Numbered from the stretch's first letter, positions 35,910 to 49,716 are shown. The stretch: DNA of 64,000 bases from Ascidia mentula (GCA_947561715.1 OX387202.1:5469001-5533000), one strand, 5' to 3'. Notes: generated by a model not told the origin, from the sequence alone. A program made the numbers and translations.

Positions 35910-36065
35910 AAAAATGTACTGATCTTCTGGCATAAACGTACTGTATTCTTACGACGTTTCGTCTGCCATGCGTTTCGTCAGCAATACCTGATGAAGTCTC
36001 GCCGCATGGCAGAAAAAACGTCGTAAGAATACAGTACGTTTATGCCAGAAGATCAGTACTTTTTT
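35910..36065. repeat. Hairpin of Penelope-type ends, unit B copy
   Basis: Copy of 29933-30088 with the same arms and the loop motif CTGATGAAG. Confidence 0.7.
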
Positions 36066-36688
36066 AATTGCAATATGCCTGGCAGCAACAGGAATTTCCG
36101 ATTAAATTATAGATTAAATAGTTGAAAACATTCACATGTTTTGTTTATTCGTTTCGGTAAAATCTAACGTTTCGGTAAAATCTTATGCCATCATCAGTTG
36201 AAAATAACGCATTTGGACGGGAATATATCCAGGAGTATGTAGAGCTGGACTAACTGACGTCATAGATCGCGGAGAAGTCTTTCGTGGATGGTTGCGTCAT
36301 GTATTATTGCTATCGGTCACCCAGAGGCGGAAAATACGCAGCAAACGGCGCAGAACCGTATTTTTTGCGTCATCTATACAACTGATGATGACAAGTTCTT
36401 GCCGATACGTTTCAACGGCATGGGCATGCCTTTTTATTCTCAGAATTATGAGTAAATCCGTTAATAGTGTTCCTAACATAGATTAAATTTCTTACTAGCA
36501 CAAGTGAATTACCTCATGCCAAACTCTTTGGAAAATCAGTTTAATTGGGTCAGACAGTGCAGTTTGTTTATTTCACTAACACCAGTCAAATTATAACATG
36601 TTATCGCACTGCCCGGGTGTTTGCCTCTATACAACAACATAATTTGTTCAGGGTGTCAAAATGGATATCCTTGTTCTGAACTTTCAAA

Positions 36689-37094
36689 TGACAGTTCCTG
36701 TTGCAACGATCTTATAATGACGAAGCAAAAATATTGCTACGTCATCACCATCAAGGCAACGACTGAGTTGTGCAATATGTTCAATGCATGTGCGTGCAAG
36801 AAATTCCTATTTCCCATGTGAAGTTAAAGTGCTAGTTCATGTTATAGTGCAAATTATATCCTCTGGTCTGGGCTGCCTACATTACAGTCTAGCGTTTGGT
36901 CATTCTAGTCTTACTACTATCGCGTGACAAGTGCACGCTTTGCCTGCTTCGGTCCATCGTAAGGAACGGTTCACATGGGACAGAAATTGCTTACACACAC
37001 ATGCATTGAACATATTGTACAGCACAGCTGTTTCCTTGATGGTGAAGACGTAGCAATATTTTAGCTTGGTAATTATAAGATCGTTGCACTGTCA
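36689..37094. repeat. Foldback element, unit B copy
   Basis: Copy of 30712-31119 with both arms retained and a small number of substitutions. Confidence 0.78.
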
Positions 37095-37126
37095 CCTCAA
37101 ACTATGGTCACGAAATCGCATTTGAC

Positions 37127-38040
37127 TGATTTTTGCCCGTAGATTAAACTAGTAATATTCTCTCTACAATTCAAACTTCATCACTGAGTTAACAAACACT
37201 GATGTATGTGGTCAAGCATATCTTTGAGCAGGCGATCACTATTTTGTACCGGGGAAGGGGAAAAACAATCGTCTTTCTTATTTGTAAAGAACAATGCTTG
37301 GTTCTAGTATGAAGATAACGCTTACACCTAACAAGCGTTCTTGTCACTTATCTTACCCGATGATTATTCTCTGTTCCAATTGATGTATTCTTATCAACCG
37401 CTGCCAAAATAATCAAGTTTTGCACGTTAGAAACCAGCACAAAGTAAACTTCCAGTTACAACATTGCTTTTGTGCAATACATAGAGTGTTCAACATTGCA
37501 TAGTAAACTTTCTGCAGCATTTTGGGGTTTACAATATTCTAGACTGTTATTATAGGGTGACTATTATATGGAAGTAAAGTTTATACAACTTACATCGAGG
37601 CAGCAAATTTTTACAAACACCTGTAGTGATGCGCGCTACACTACGATTCTACAAGGTAAAACATGACCTTAGCATAACACAACAACATAACCTTTTCATG
37701 TTTTTTATATAACACAAAAATTATTGCAAATTCACTTAACCTTCAAAAAACCTTTACTTTGACCTAATAAAACGATCTTTAAAAAGTATGATAGAAAAGA
37801 ACACAAGAATCCTCCAATGAACAATCATTTCTTGATACATGCTTATCTGCGATGGCCACTGTGCAACACGCATGTTTCCCAACCTAATTCCCTTCACAAC
37901 TGGAACGCAGACGGATTTAGGCTTTCCTGCAGAACTCCCAACAGCTTTCTGGCATCCGAAACGACGACAGACATTTTTTGTCGCACACTGTTGTGAACGC
38001 CTACTGTTTTCCGTTTGCTCATGACGCCCAACTATAGACG
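37127..38040. repeat. Dispersed repeat copy in unit B
   Basis: Collinear copy of 31150-32060. No gene seen. Confidence 0.75.
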
Positions 38041-38903
38041 ATTTCGACTTAACCTAACTAACTAACTGGTACTTAACAGAAGCAGATGTTACTCGCTCAA
38101 TCACTAACGCGCTTGGTCACTTTAATTCCCGCCGCCTGATAGTCATGACCAGCGGGACTCCACACGAAACGGCGCATTGAAACGCCGTTACGTTCAGATA
38201 CTTTAACACTATAAAGACCAATGCAAAATGCGTCGGACGGTTGGAGTTCTTATGGAAAACAAAGGGGTTTAAAGGCTGCAGTTCAAACAGACCGATACGC
38301 TATTCCAAGCACACACGAATACTTCACTCAGATATCAGTTACATGTCAATTTTTTGTCATTTAACGTAGTTTATTTTTACCATAGGTAGCTGGTATTCAT
38401 TTAACACCAGATGATCCCAGCTTTTATGCGTTTGACGTTGAATAATCTCTGAGGTAATTTGTGTTTGCGATATAATAAATACTGCATGTTGTTTGGTTGC
38501 GCAATGCTGTTTACATATTCAACCAACATTATAACAATGGGCATAAATACGATACGAACGGATGCTTGTGCCATGGGCATTGTTCTAATATCCTGCAGCA
38601 GTTGTTGTTTACCGGGTTGTAATACGGGATATGATATATACAATAATAATGTGTTGCTTCGGTTTAACATAGCTGTGGTTGAAAGAGACTGCAGTTACAG
38701 GCACCTCGACAAGTTTAGACAACTTGATACGAATATACGAAGAGCGTAACATTGAATGGCAGAATTAGAACGCGACAATAAGTACATAACGTTTAGTGAC
38801 ACACATCGTAATGACTGCATAAACGAATCTTAGTGTTTAGTTTTGTGTTGGGGGTAAGGTTACACTCATTGTAAAGGTAAATTTGGTTCAATTTATCTTG
38901 AAT

Positions 38904-41900
38904 ATGTGTTTGTTCAATACTTGCGCCGTTGCCTGGTGCATGTTGTTGGTTTGCTGCTTTGAGACGGAAGCATCTGGTAGGACTTGTGCTGTGTCGTATG
39001 CAAGAAGACAAGCTTGTGCGAGCAGCTTTATCACCCGCATACAGTGTGAAAGAAGGTGGGAGTTGTCATGATTGTTTTGTCGATAAAATATTTAATAATC
39101 TGAATAACTTGTTTCAAAACTCAATGTTTATACAAGCAGAGATTGCTGCTTTGACGAACAACCAAACGATCCGTTCATGCAATGTTACCGGAAAGGTAAG
39201 AAGTCTTAACATACGGGGTAATATATAAATGTGCTTGTGTGTGATCTGTTCTGGTGGTGGGTTATTCATATTCTAACCGGGCACCCTGCGTCATCTTTCT
39301 CATATATTTCATTCTTTTGGGGATTTTGGTTATGCGCAGCTATACGACTTTATTACCTAACTAGCTAAACAGAGCTTTTATGGCGAGATATTTACGTGAG
39401 GGAAATTGTTGTTGAAATTTATGTGAGCTTCTCGCACGAACGCGCGATGGTAAGACAGCTTTGTCATTAATTTTGATACCTATGTAATGTATGTTTCTGA
39501 TTACTTTGAACATTTGCCGTATTGCGAAAAATTCAGATAAGACGTTTTTGCTAAAACAAATGTTTGTTGTTTGAATATTTTCTCCGAGTAAAGGTAAATA
39601 AGGCTACAACAATAGCTGCGTGGCAGCAGTAAAGTTCTAAAATTCGTGCCAGTGAATGACACCGATCATCACAACGTTGTTTGTAGCCTTTGCCAATCCA
39701 CATATTATCTGTTAAGCTCAGGCCATGCCCCAAATATAAGTTTTTAGTTTGAAAATTATTCTTCGCAGAGAACATGGTCCACCATTTTTGACTAATTGTT
39801 TGTCGCTGCAGAACAGTTTTCAATAGCCTATCAATAGTATATATCTTGGCCACTCTATACAAGGGATTTCCCCTTACCATGTCTGGCTACTAAACCTAAG
39901 TTTTCACAAAGACTTAGCAATAATATTAACTCTAATATTTAGTTTATTTTTTAAAAACTTTAGGACGTGTGTATTATTGTCGATGCAGACAGTGAACGAA
40001 ACAAACGCTTCGTTTAAGTAAGATGATTTGCATGCTTTCAAAATACCTCTCTGTAAAGCTTTGCTAACCATTTTTGTTCGGAAAGAAAGATATTTCCAAC
40101 AAACATGCCCGAAACGCTAGTTTAACCCTGTCACGCATGAGGGAAATCCCCCTCATGAACAAGGGCACCGGGGAGATCCCCATCGCCCTTCCATGAGGTG
40201 GTTAGAGTATCTACATTGTTTTCGACATCTTTCCGTGAAAATGTCTCCTTTGAATGCAAATTATGACATATATTTGATGAAAACTGTTTTTTTTTGCAAA
40301 TACTATCAATAAATTCATGTTTAGATTCAACTTCCCTGCGATGTGAGGAAACAAATATTCTGTGCGGTGTATTCTTTTGTCCATCAAGGTAATATGTGCA
40401 AAACTTGTTGTGTATACGTGGATTCCAGAATTCTTTTTGCAGGCGATTATGCCAGCTTTGGGGATGTTGTTGGAATGATGATAAAGAAGTCTGTAATTAT
40501 CCTTCAAAATATGGTAAGATATTAAAAAAAACGCTTTCTGACCTCGCCTAAAATAATTTGGAAACAACCTTCAGGAGACGATGTTTGTCCTACTGTTATG
40601 TCGCAATAACACGTTTTGTGTGTTTATCCAGTGTGTGTTTCTCCACCAACAACTGATTTTGGAATATTTTCACCAATACAAGATTCCTATGACCCGTCAG
40701 AAACTGTTACGTATACCTGTGAGTCTCCACATGAGATTCCAGAAGATTCGGTATTAACTTGCCTTAATGATGGAACATGGAGTAAAGATAGTGCACCCGT
40801 GTGTAATGTAAATGGTGAGCGGTAATGATTGCGATTTAAAATCGTTTCTTCTGTGAAAAGAGTTTGTTTTTTCTAAGCATTGCTGATGCACAATGTATTT
40901 GGATTTGTGTTGAAAACTGTAATGTAGAATGAAGACTAAAAAAAAATTGCTCTATATCCTTTTTCTGTATTTCAATAATTTTAACCCACAAAGCCGTCGA
41001 AAAACTAATAAAACCTATTTTGTATGACCCAGCTTGTCCAACCCCGGTCAATATTCCTTATGCAACTTTCGCAATCACACGCCCAACAGGAGCCTCAGTA
41101 AATGCACCTGGCACTATAGTCCAATATACTTGTGACAGTGGATTCACAATAGTCGGATCAGACATCATGACATGTGGGAGTAATGGAGATTGGAATGCCA
41201 ACCCACAGTGCAATGAAAATGGTAAACGTTCAAGAATTGCTTATAGTCGTGGCAGCATATTCACAAGACTTAACATTAAAAATATATTTGGTTTCAGGTT
41301 AGCCGCTTAAATACTTTTTACTCTCAAGGACTATCCGCAGCAAGTGTGAAACTAATATTTAAACTTCGCTTTCTTACGTTTTAGAATGTTGTCCGCCTCC
41401 ATCAATTGATCGTGGTTCTTATTCACCGGTGACTGACATTTATTCGAGAAATTTCCAAGTTACTTACTCATGTGATGATGGTTCAACACCGACTGGTACA
41501 AGCATGAATACTTGCCAGGATGATGGTACATGGTCTGTAACTGGCCTTTCTTTGCCAACATGTCCAATGGGTGAGTGTTTGCATTAGTCCAGCATTTTTG
41601 TTTGATCTAATAGAATTCCTCAATTTACCATATAAACCTTGAACAAATTTCATCAGAACAGTATACCGAACAAACGCTGTGTTACATGCATGTAAACTCA
41701 TGTAAAGCTCTCTTGAAGCTTTCCACAAATATTTTCAATTAGCAGCCACGCTTCAACCCACCACGACTCTTTCAACAACCCCTCAGTGCGACAATTCCCC
41801 ACCCATCTGTTGCCCGGGTTACACAACATCTGGGTCTCTATGCGTTGGTAAGAATATCGGGATGGAATGATATTGCCATCACATAAATTGGTTGTGTAGT

Positions 41901-44900
41901 TTATCACTGTCACGATGGATCTCGAAGTTTCAAAGAGCTTTAGACACGCACGACATCAATCATTTTTTACTTTTACAGATGTCGACGAATGCGCTCTTGG
42001 AAACCACTCTTGTCATGTGGAAGCTAATTGCAAAAATACTGTTGGAAGCTATAATTGTCAGTGCAAGGAATGGTTTGTAGGCAATGGTTACAACTGCAGA
42101 GGTATGTCCAACAAAGATGGCTTAAATCTATCTAAATGTGAACACTTACTCCTTAGGAATAGTTAGCAGTGTTTTATAAGAAGCAAAAGCCTTTAGAAGT
42201 TGTCGGACAAACGCAACTGCCAGAAACTCTGTTTGTACAGTGGTTAGTTTGTGTAGCAACGTTTTGTTTTGTGATTATTGAAGGTTTTTGCAATGAATCT
42301 TGTTCTGGCCGCTGCGATGAAGGACTAAATGGTTACACTTGTTTTTGTACTCATTCGTCTACTGATGGGTGTCCTCCAGGCAAGTCCTTTACATACTTTT
42401 TTTCTCAATGCAAAAAAAAATTCTGATAATCCAGAATATGTAATCGTATCATGGTCACTTTCGGATAATTGTTGCGTTTTTGACATCGCCTAATCCGGAT
42501 TTTGGTACATTTCCTGCATTACTTTTGCATTTGTGTTCACAAAACCACGTTTTGGTTAAAATTTTTTTCTTTTTAAACTGATATTGTGGTTTACTTGTTG
42601 CGCGTGTGACGATAAAGCATTTTAAATCAAAAACTACACTCAACTTTGTCATGTTTTAAGGCGCACCGGTGACAAGAGATTTAAAAATTTTGTGGAAAAC
42701 TCACAACAGTGCCTTTGTCACGTGGGAGGCAAGCAACGCTAATTGGGCTTACCCTTCAATAAACGGTGGAATATTTTATCACTCCAGTGGCACCAGACAA
42801 GCTGGATTTTTGTACCTAAATTCTGACACTAAATACTCTGTAACGTTGACTCTTCACAACAGTTTAGGTTCAACTACATCCCTCCTACAATTCGAATCAC
42901 GTAAGCTTCGACAACCGTTTATCCTTTTAACTTTGGATTTTATTTTACTACTTAAATTAAGTTAATCTGCTCACAAACTAAAGTTCTGGTTAGCCACTTA
43001 GTTACTGAAATACCGACAAAAATACGTAAAACGAACATAAACAGATGGTCTTGCTGTTGAATTAAATATTTTATCCTGTAATTTATAACTACTTTCGAAA
43101 CTTACATATCGCCCAAGTCCCATCATATGTTGACCCCACCACGCCCCCTCCTACAAACTCCAATTGCGTCAATTCTCCACTAAACTGTTGCCCTGGTTAC
43201 ACAACATCCGGGTTACAGTGCATTGGTAAGTCTGTCGACATTTAACAAATATGAAAAAGAATGACGCGTGTTTTCATTGATAAATTGAGGATCGTTTATA
43301 TCGTAACTTTTCGCTACCAGGCTCCCGCAAATCGCTATGACATCAATTTTACCTAAACTACTTTTCACTGTTAAAGATTTCTACAAACAAGGCTCTACAA
43401 GGCTACACCCCAAAAAATATGGAAGTTATGCTAACTTATTTCTGACAACAAAAAAATTAAATAATCATGCAAAGTTGCAATATAAATTTGCGAAAACCAA
43501 CTTATCCTGTTTGAAATATATTATGTGAAATGTAATAATTAAAGCTGTGGTGTTCAATCCTTAACACGGCCATCAGCTCCTGGTAAACCCAGTTAATAGG
43601 TTTAATAGCGTCAATAGCGCCGATATCGCCAATGAGCATTTTAGAAACACCATTTTTTGGTATCAAATCCAGTTCCAGTATGCACCAGATGACTACACAA
43701 GTAACTCTAAAAACTCACTAAGAAAAAAAACTAGCATAAACCAATTTGAACATCAAAATGTCAAAACTACCCCTTCGTTTCCAGATATTGATGAATGCAC
43801 AAACGGCTCATCAGGTTGCCATTCAAACGCTCAATGCAACAATACCGATGGTGGATTTATTTGTACTTGCAACGAATGCTATGTGGGAAATGGGTTTATT
43901 TGCTCACGTATGTATGTTTGCTTAATAAAACCAATGTGGTGATGAAATGTTATGCAGGTGATAAAAAAATAGTCCACAAGCTTCGTTTAAGAACGTAAGC
44001 GAATAAATAACTTTTAACAGTTAGATTTCTTAAATTCAGAACATTGTGGAGGTGTAAATTGCCATGACCGTGGAAATTGTTCGGGATATATTGGATTTTC
44101 GTCAGCTACTTACTGTATGTATAGTCCACGTAAGGTATAGCTTTAAGTAACAAACACAATTTTAGTTGATCCTCCTTCTATTTCCAACCTTACATTGCTA
44201 TGGAGATCTAGCACTGGTCTCAGTTTTTCCTGGGAGCGCAAGAGAGTGACATTTAGCACAACGTTTTTGATTGGTGCATGGGTTTCCTATGACCAGCACA
44301 TAGACGGAGAGGCTGGATTTTCTTACCTTCAACCCGCCATGACGTACAATCTTACTGTAATTGTTTACAACTCGATCGGATCGTCCCATGCAAGTATTGT
44401 GGTTCAAACAGGTTGGTTTCTATTAACAACAACATTATTTTATCCAAATACATATAAAGCAGTTTCACTTGCAAACAGAACCTGATGTATTTCCTTCGAC
44501 CCATCCACATTCTACAAGCTCAAGCATTGGTTGTAGATATGGATATCATTTAGTGGATTCAAAGTGCACAGGTACTTTATATCAATTATCATCCTACTTT
44601 AGTCCCGGATGAGGGGATATTTGGTCTTTTCAGATATTGACGAATGTTCCAATGACTTTCATGTGTGTCACCCCGAGGCGCAATGTATCAACTCCAATGG
44701 AAGTTACAGCTGTTCTTGTAACTTGGGTTATTTCGGTGATGGTGTAATGTGCGTAGGTTAGTAACGTTTTGGGAGGATTTTAAATTAAACAGGAAATTTA
44801 TTCCCGTCTTGGCCAGGTATGTGTGGATCAACGTCCATTTCAAAATGTGCAAACGATGGTATCTGTTCAGGGGGTGAATATGGCAGCTTGTGTTTATGTT

Positions 44901-45304
44901 ATCAGGATAGATGTTTATCAGGTAATTTTCTGGGCGCTTATTTCAGCCAAATACTTGTGTCAACATCTTGAATCTCACAGAAAATAAAAACATCACTATA
45001 AGTGTCGTGAACAAAGGTCCAAACTTTGTCATCATCTCGTGGAAGAAAAAAGTCCCCTCATTTATCGAATTCTATTATGACGTCACGCTCTGGGAAGATG
45101 GAAGTCAGGTCACCACCTACAGCTCTCTAGCAAATAAACGTGCAGCATTCGGAAACTTAAAACCAAGTACACAATACCAAGTCACTGTCGATATTCGCGG
45201 GACAAATGCTACTCACAGTATTGACTTTTTTACTGGTAAATATTCAATTTGCGAGATAATAGCGTATATCTACTGTTGCTTGTACTTTCGCAGAAAACAA
45301 TTGA
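38904..45304 (+). CDS. Secreted trefoil-sushi-EGF-FN3 mosaic protein, complete 20-exon gene
   Basis: Exons: 38904-39055, 39140-39195, 40325-40388, 40443-40513, 40632-40814, 41033-41221, 41385-41570, 41746-41847, 41979-42101, 42284-42379, 42661-42900, 43118-43225, 43785-43907, 44040-44114, 44166-44411, 44479-44571, 44634-44756, 44817-44921, 44981-45235 and 45294-45304. They total 2601 bases, in phase, for about 866 residues. Domains in order: signal peptide (MCLFNTCAVAWCMLLVCC); trefoil (CERRRDCCFDEQPND); second trefoil-like (LWGCCWNDDKEVCNYP); three sushi domains; then three blocks of short Cys linker (CCPGYTTSG type), calcium-binding EGF (DVDEC, DIDEC, DIDEC), short EGF-like and FN3. All introns from exon 4 on are phase 1, typical of shuffled extracellular modules. 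No transmembrane segment or anchor is seen, so the product should be secreted. The intron after 42379 uses a GC donor. An adhesion, matrix or recognition role is inferred only. Confidence 0.87.
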
Positions 45305-45913
45305 AATTTGACAACAGTAGAGGCAGTAAAGTTTTAAGAAGCAAAATATTCAAATGTGGACTTCGAATGGATTCTGATTGTTATCCTGTCCTGAGTTTGT
45401 AAAGCGGCTTTTGTGTGTAAAGTGATTGTAATCACTGTTCCTTGTCGTACTCTTCAACTTATTTTGGTTAAAATTCTGTTTGAATAAGTGGCACTGGTGA
45501 TGCCTCCAAGCACACGCGAAATACACACATGTTTATATATCCAGGAAAAACGTCTTCTTTGGATTACTTACAGTCGTTGTTTAAAAAAGCTGTTGTTCAA
45601 AAATTAGGATTATGTTTTAGCAACAAGAGAAATTTCGTATTTGTAGTGGACCGGATATTTTCCAATAGGCTGAACATATTAATATGCTGAACAATTTTTA
45701 CCACCTTTGCAACAATTTGGACCACCCAGTTATTTTTGACCATATACTTCGACTCAATACTGCTGTAGTTAAATGCGACTAATATAATGAACATAAACCC
45801 AGGCAAAGAGCGGTCAAACAACTCGTATCGAAATATGTAAGAAGCCTGGAATAACTTTCAAGATAGCAAGCTTGATGTATGATTAGTAATCAGGTCCCGC
45901 ACAATCTGAATAC

Positions 45914-46012
45914 TTGGTACAAATTATCTTGAATATGTGTTTGTTAAATAGTTGCGTTATTGTCTGATGCAGACAAGTTGTTGGTTTGCTTCTTTGAGTT
46001 GGAAGCATTCTC
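45914..46012 (+). pseudogene. Relic first exon of a trefoil-sushi gene
   Basis: Aligns with the leader and signal-peptide exon of the three copies (AAATTATCTTGAATATGTGT, then TTGGTTTGC and GGAAGCAT). The reading frame stops after about ten codons and no later exon follows. It lies 0.6 kb after the intact gene in the same orientation. Confidence 0.8.
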
Positions 46013-46209
46013 CACTTTTGGGATACTGTTAAAACCAACGGTCAAGATTTAAAAAAATTGCTCATTCAAAAACATTTTAGGATGCCTTGTATGGTATAAA
46101 ATACATAAAATGTCGTTTAAGTAAATTAATTAAGTTTGTTTGATATTCTTAAATAATAGGTCTTCATATTTCTTTACTGTTCGTTGCATACAGAGCCTCA
46201 AATTGAACC

Positions 46210-47600
46210 ATTGTAGTCCGATCATCCGAAACGTCTAATAATGTAACGGTGTCTACACCTTATCATACTGAACCAATTGATTGTATTGGTCATCGCCGAG
46301 GAGAACTCGCCAATAGGTGCGAGCGAACTTGGTCTCATCTGAAAGGGATAACGTTTTCGAAGCCAACGTATAATGAAGTGTGGCTTTTGATTGGTTTGGA
46401 TGTTCCCGAAGTGTTTTGGGTTGATGAGGAGTGAAGAGGCCGGCGCGAAGATGCCAGTGCTGTGAAAACGATTCTGGGTTGGTCCCTGCATCATCTCTTG
46501 CTGTACAGAACGTCCAGGTACATCATTTTTAATTGTCGTGTAACTTATTGCATGAGCAGGTAAAACACATGTGGGAAACAGAGTTTAGGAAATTGAGTCT
46601 GCAGCAGGAGGAAGCTGCCGTAAGCCCTGTAGGGTATTTGCCGCATCATCCGGTTGTTTATTCGCAAAAGCCTGGGAAGGTAAGATTCGTGTTTGATTGT
46701 GCGACTAAGTTTGCAGGGTAGTCACTGGACGAGCAATTAAGGACCTGATTTGATGAACAGTCTGGTAGGGGTTCTTGTGTGATACCGTCAGGAGTCGATC
46801 GCATTGGTTGCCGATGTGGAGGCCACGTTTCACCAGGTTAGGTTTGACTAAGCAGACCAGAATTGTCTACGATTCGTATGGTGGTCTCAAGGGGTCATGA
46901 CAAAGGAGTCGGTTGATCACAAAATTTTGGTGCACTTATTCGGCGCGACGTCATCGCCGTGTTATGCAAGTTATTGTTTGCGACGAACCGCTGAAGATAA
47001 TTGCCATGACTTTAATGCAAAGATCATTTCAACTGTCAAACGCAATGTTTACGTAGACGACTGTTTGAAGTCAGTGACAACCATTACCTCAGAACGATTG
47101 GAAGTCATTCGCAAAGAGCCTGACTAAGTAATTAGGAAATCGGTATTCTGGACAGATTCAACAAGTGTATTGAGATGCATCAATAATTCGTCTAAACGAT
47201 TCCCTGTTTTTGTGGCCAAAGGTTAAATAAAATTGATAAGGGATCGAGTCCAGCGCAGACCTGAATCCAGCAGATGACGCCTCTCGATGATTAAGTGCAA
47301 GGACCATGTTCGAATGCCATCGCTGGTATACAGGAACGAAGTTTCTGAGTGAAGCCGAGGACGCATGGCTTGCGGACCCGTTGGATCGTGGTGAGCAGCC
47401 TGAAGAGTTTGTAGCACCGACGGTGGGTGGCTTGGACAGAAAATTTCAGCGCTGCTCGTCACGGTGGAAGTTGGAGAAGGCAATAGGATGGTTTGCTGCG
47501 GTTGGTGAGTTACATTCGAAGCAGGAAGAAAGCGCAAGTGACTACTCCGCTGAGCCTCGACGAGCTTTAACAGAATACAATGCAATCAAATAGAATTGAG
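46210..47600 (+). mobile_element. BEL/Pao LTR retrotransposon fossil
   Basis: Pol remnants in order: a protease-end LLIGLDVPEVFWV, the RT-linked GYLPHHPVV and [27 protein letters not shown] and the VYVDDCLKSV active-site region. These are typical of BEL/Pao. No end repeats, gag or integrase were recognised, so only an internal part survives. It is broken in several places and old. Confidence 0.8.
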
Positions 47601-49515
47601 ATTGAATAGACTAAAATGGAATCGAATGGACAGAACGACAGCGTAACCGTAAAAACAGACAGTCACGCGATATGCGAGAGAAGCAGGGACTCGTAAATAT
47701 CACGTGGATATAAAAAATTTTAGGCATTGGAAGAAACCGTCCTGATTGATTTGATAGTAGATTTGGTACATCGCAAGTGCGGTGAATCTGTGTGTCACGA
47801 GTAACACTGGTTAAAACTTGCCCAAAAGTATTTATTCTGACGTAGTTGATAATATATAGCCTCCAACATCGAACGAAAAGCAGACTTAACATTTTTTTTT
47901 AACTTTAACATTAAAACGTTTCAATGGGTGCCAGTAAAGGAAAATGCTTGATATATTTATGACGTAACAGTCAACAAAGCAGCTGTACTTGACTTCATTT
48001 TGATGAAAGGCTTCTATAAGCTAATAATTACTTGACATCGCCTAACTCAAAGATCGCGCTTATCTACCAGTGTAATTTGGCATGTTCGTTATTTTGTACC
48101 GTATTATTCATGGTTTCGATTACGCATCATCAATGGGTCTGACGTCACAATGCTGCAGGTACAGATTGGTTGAAAATGCATTGGTTTGAAATAGGAGTTT
48201 TTCAATTAAACGAGTGTAACACTGCGGTAAACCATTTTGTGAAAAAAAATACGTTTAAGCAAAGCAGAAACTGTAGAAGAATGTGAGTACCCAAGCACCA
48301 AAAACGAAAATTTCCGCTTAGACGAAGAAAAATCTTTGGAATTAATGACAACTAGCGCGCCTGGCAAAAATTTTGTCTGTTGTGTGCGTTTTTACTGCGG
48401 CGAAAAGTCCTGATGATAACTAACTGCAGACGGACACTAAAGCTTATCAAATATGTTTTTTGTCAGAGCGTAGGCTAGGAAAATTTCGTAAATTATAATA
48501 TATTTTGCAGAACTTTATAAAGTGGCCTAGAGAATTAGGAGAACACGTTTGTAATTGATTTAGAGCCTTTTATATCATATGCTGTGATTTTAAACACTCC
48601 CGAAACAGTAAACGTTCATATCAATGCAATGCAGCTGCCAGACACGCTAGATGCGGTTAGTTCCAGATTTAGTTCTTCGGCTAAACGTATTTTTTTGTTT
48701 TGGGGTGTTTGGCACATATATTCGAACCATGAATACCAACAAAGTGATTTTAAAAGATATATTAGTGCGGAAAGTGTTCAAAACGTTTGTGCAATTCGTT
48801 TCGTTGGTAAACGGCGCTTGTCACCATTTGATTTCGACATAAGCATCTAACTAATATTGTTCTCTACCCATAGAGAGAGAACAATATTAGTTAATTTTTT
48901 TTTTAGAAAAATATTAGTTCCGGAAAGTATTTAAAATATAACCTCATTGCTATTAGCTCTAGTTCATTTTAAGTCCATGACAGTGGAAGCTCGAGTTTAA
49001 TGCGCCTATGACATAACAGTATCTGTGTTATCCAAGCCAAAATATTGTTGTTACATTAAAAGTTATTTCGTTGGTAAACGGCCCTTCTATGCCAATCACT
49101 TTTGATATGAGCGTTTAGCTTATGCTGTACTTTGGCGATTTTTGTAAAATATTAATCCCGAAAAGTGTTTATAACGTCCATTGAATTACCATCATTTTTT
49201 CTCGGATGCTCTGTAAAGTGTTGTATGAAGAAATGTTTGGTTTGACATCGCATTTAAAATGATTTTCTTTCAGCCAGATAGACGTTTTGGCAATTTGTTT
49301 GCCGAACAGGAGCAAATTACTGCAACCAAGCAGTAACGACTCAAATCATTATTTGAAATTTGTTGCAAATCATGCGGAACGCTTTTTTAAAACATTTTTT
49401 ATTTCGACAGAATGACAATAGTACAAGTAGCAGCATTGTGTCACGTTGTGTCAAACGCATTTATTGTCAAGAATACATGTTTCGCTCAAAAAAATGCGTT
49501 TGACACAAGGTAATT
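47601..49515. other. Intergenic, no gene seen
   Basis: No convincing exon. A TTTCGTTGGTAAACGGC motif occurs at about 48798 and 49071 in similar settings, suggesting an old internal duplication. A perfect hairpin lies at 48848-48893. Confidence 0.5.
48848..48893. repeat. Perfect 18-bp inverted repeat with 10-base loop
   Basis: TAACTAATATTGTTCTCT (48848-48865) and its exact complement at 48876-48893. It stands alone between diverged duplicated blocks and may be a foldback fragment. Confidence 0.9.
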
Positions 49516-49716
49516 TTGTATTGTAATTCTGCAAACGTGAAGTTTCCACCTGTGTCACGCACAACAAGTGGCGTTAGAAAAGGTCGATTTTTCCTGCAGC
49601 GGCTAAACACATCCTTAACATCTGCATTAGTTTATCATGCCAATGAAAACAAGTCACGTAGTATTTACAGACTTATTGCTAAATACTGCTCTTCTGGCAA
49701 ACTTTATTTTATCGAC

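Larger units (their letters stand above)
34812..40735. repeat. Tandem duplication unit B
   Basis: Second copy of 28838-34811. It begins inside the tenth finger of the zinc-finger gene and runs into the first sushi exon, where sequence continues into the full gene. At the start, 34790-34830 shows a patchwork of sushi sequence and short finger-gene pieces. Confidence 0.9.

Noticed and set aside
48584-48850. 88-residue plus-strand open frame
   Set aside because: No homology or splice context, and it lies in a region of diverged noncoding duplication.
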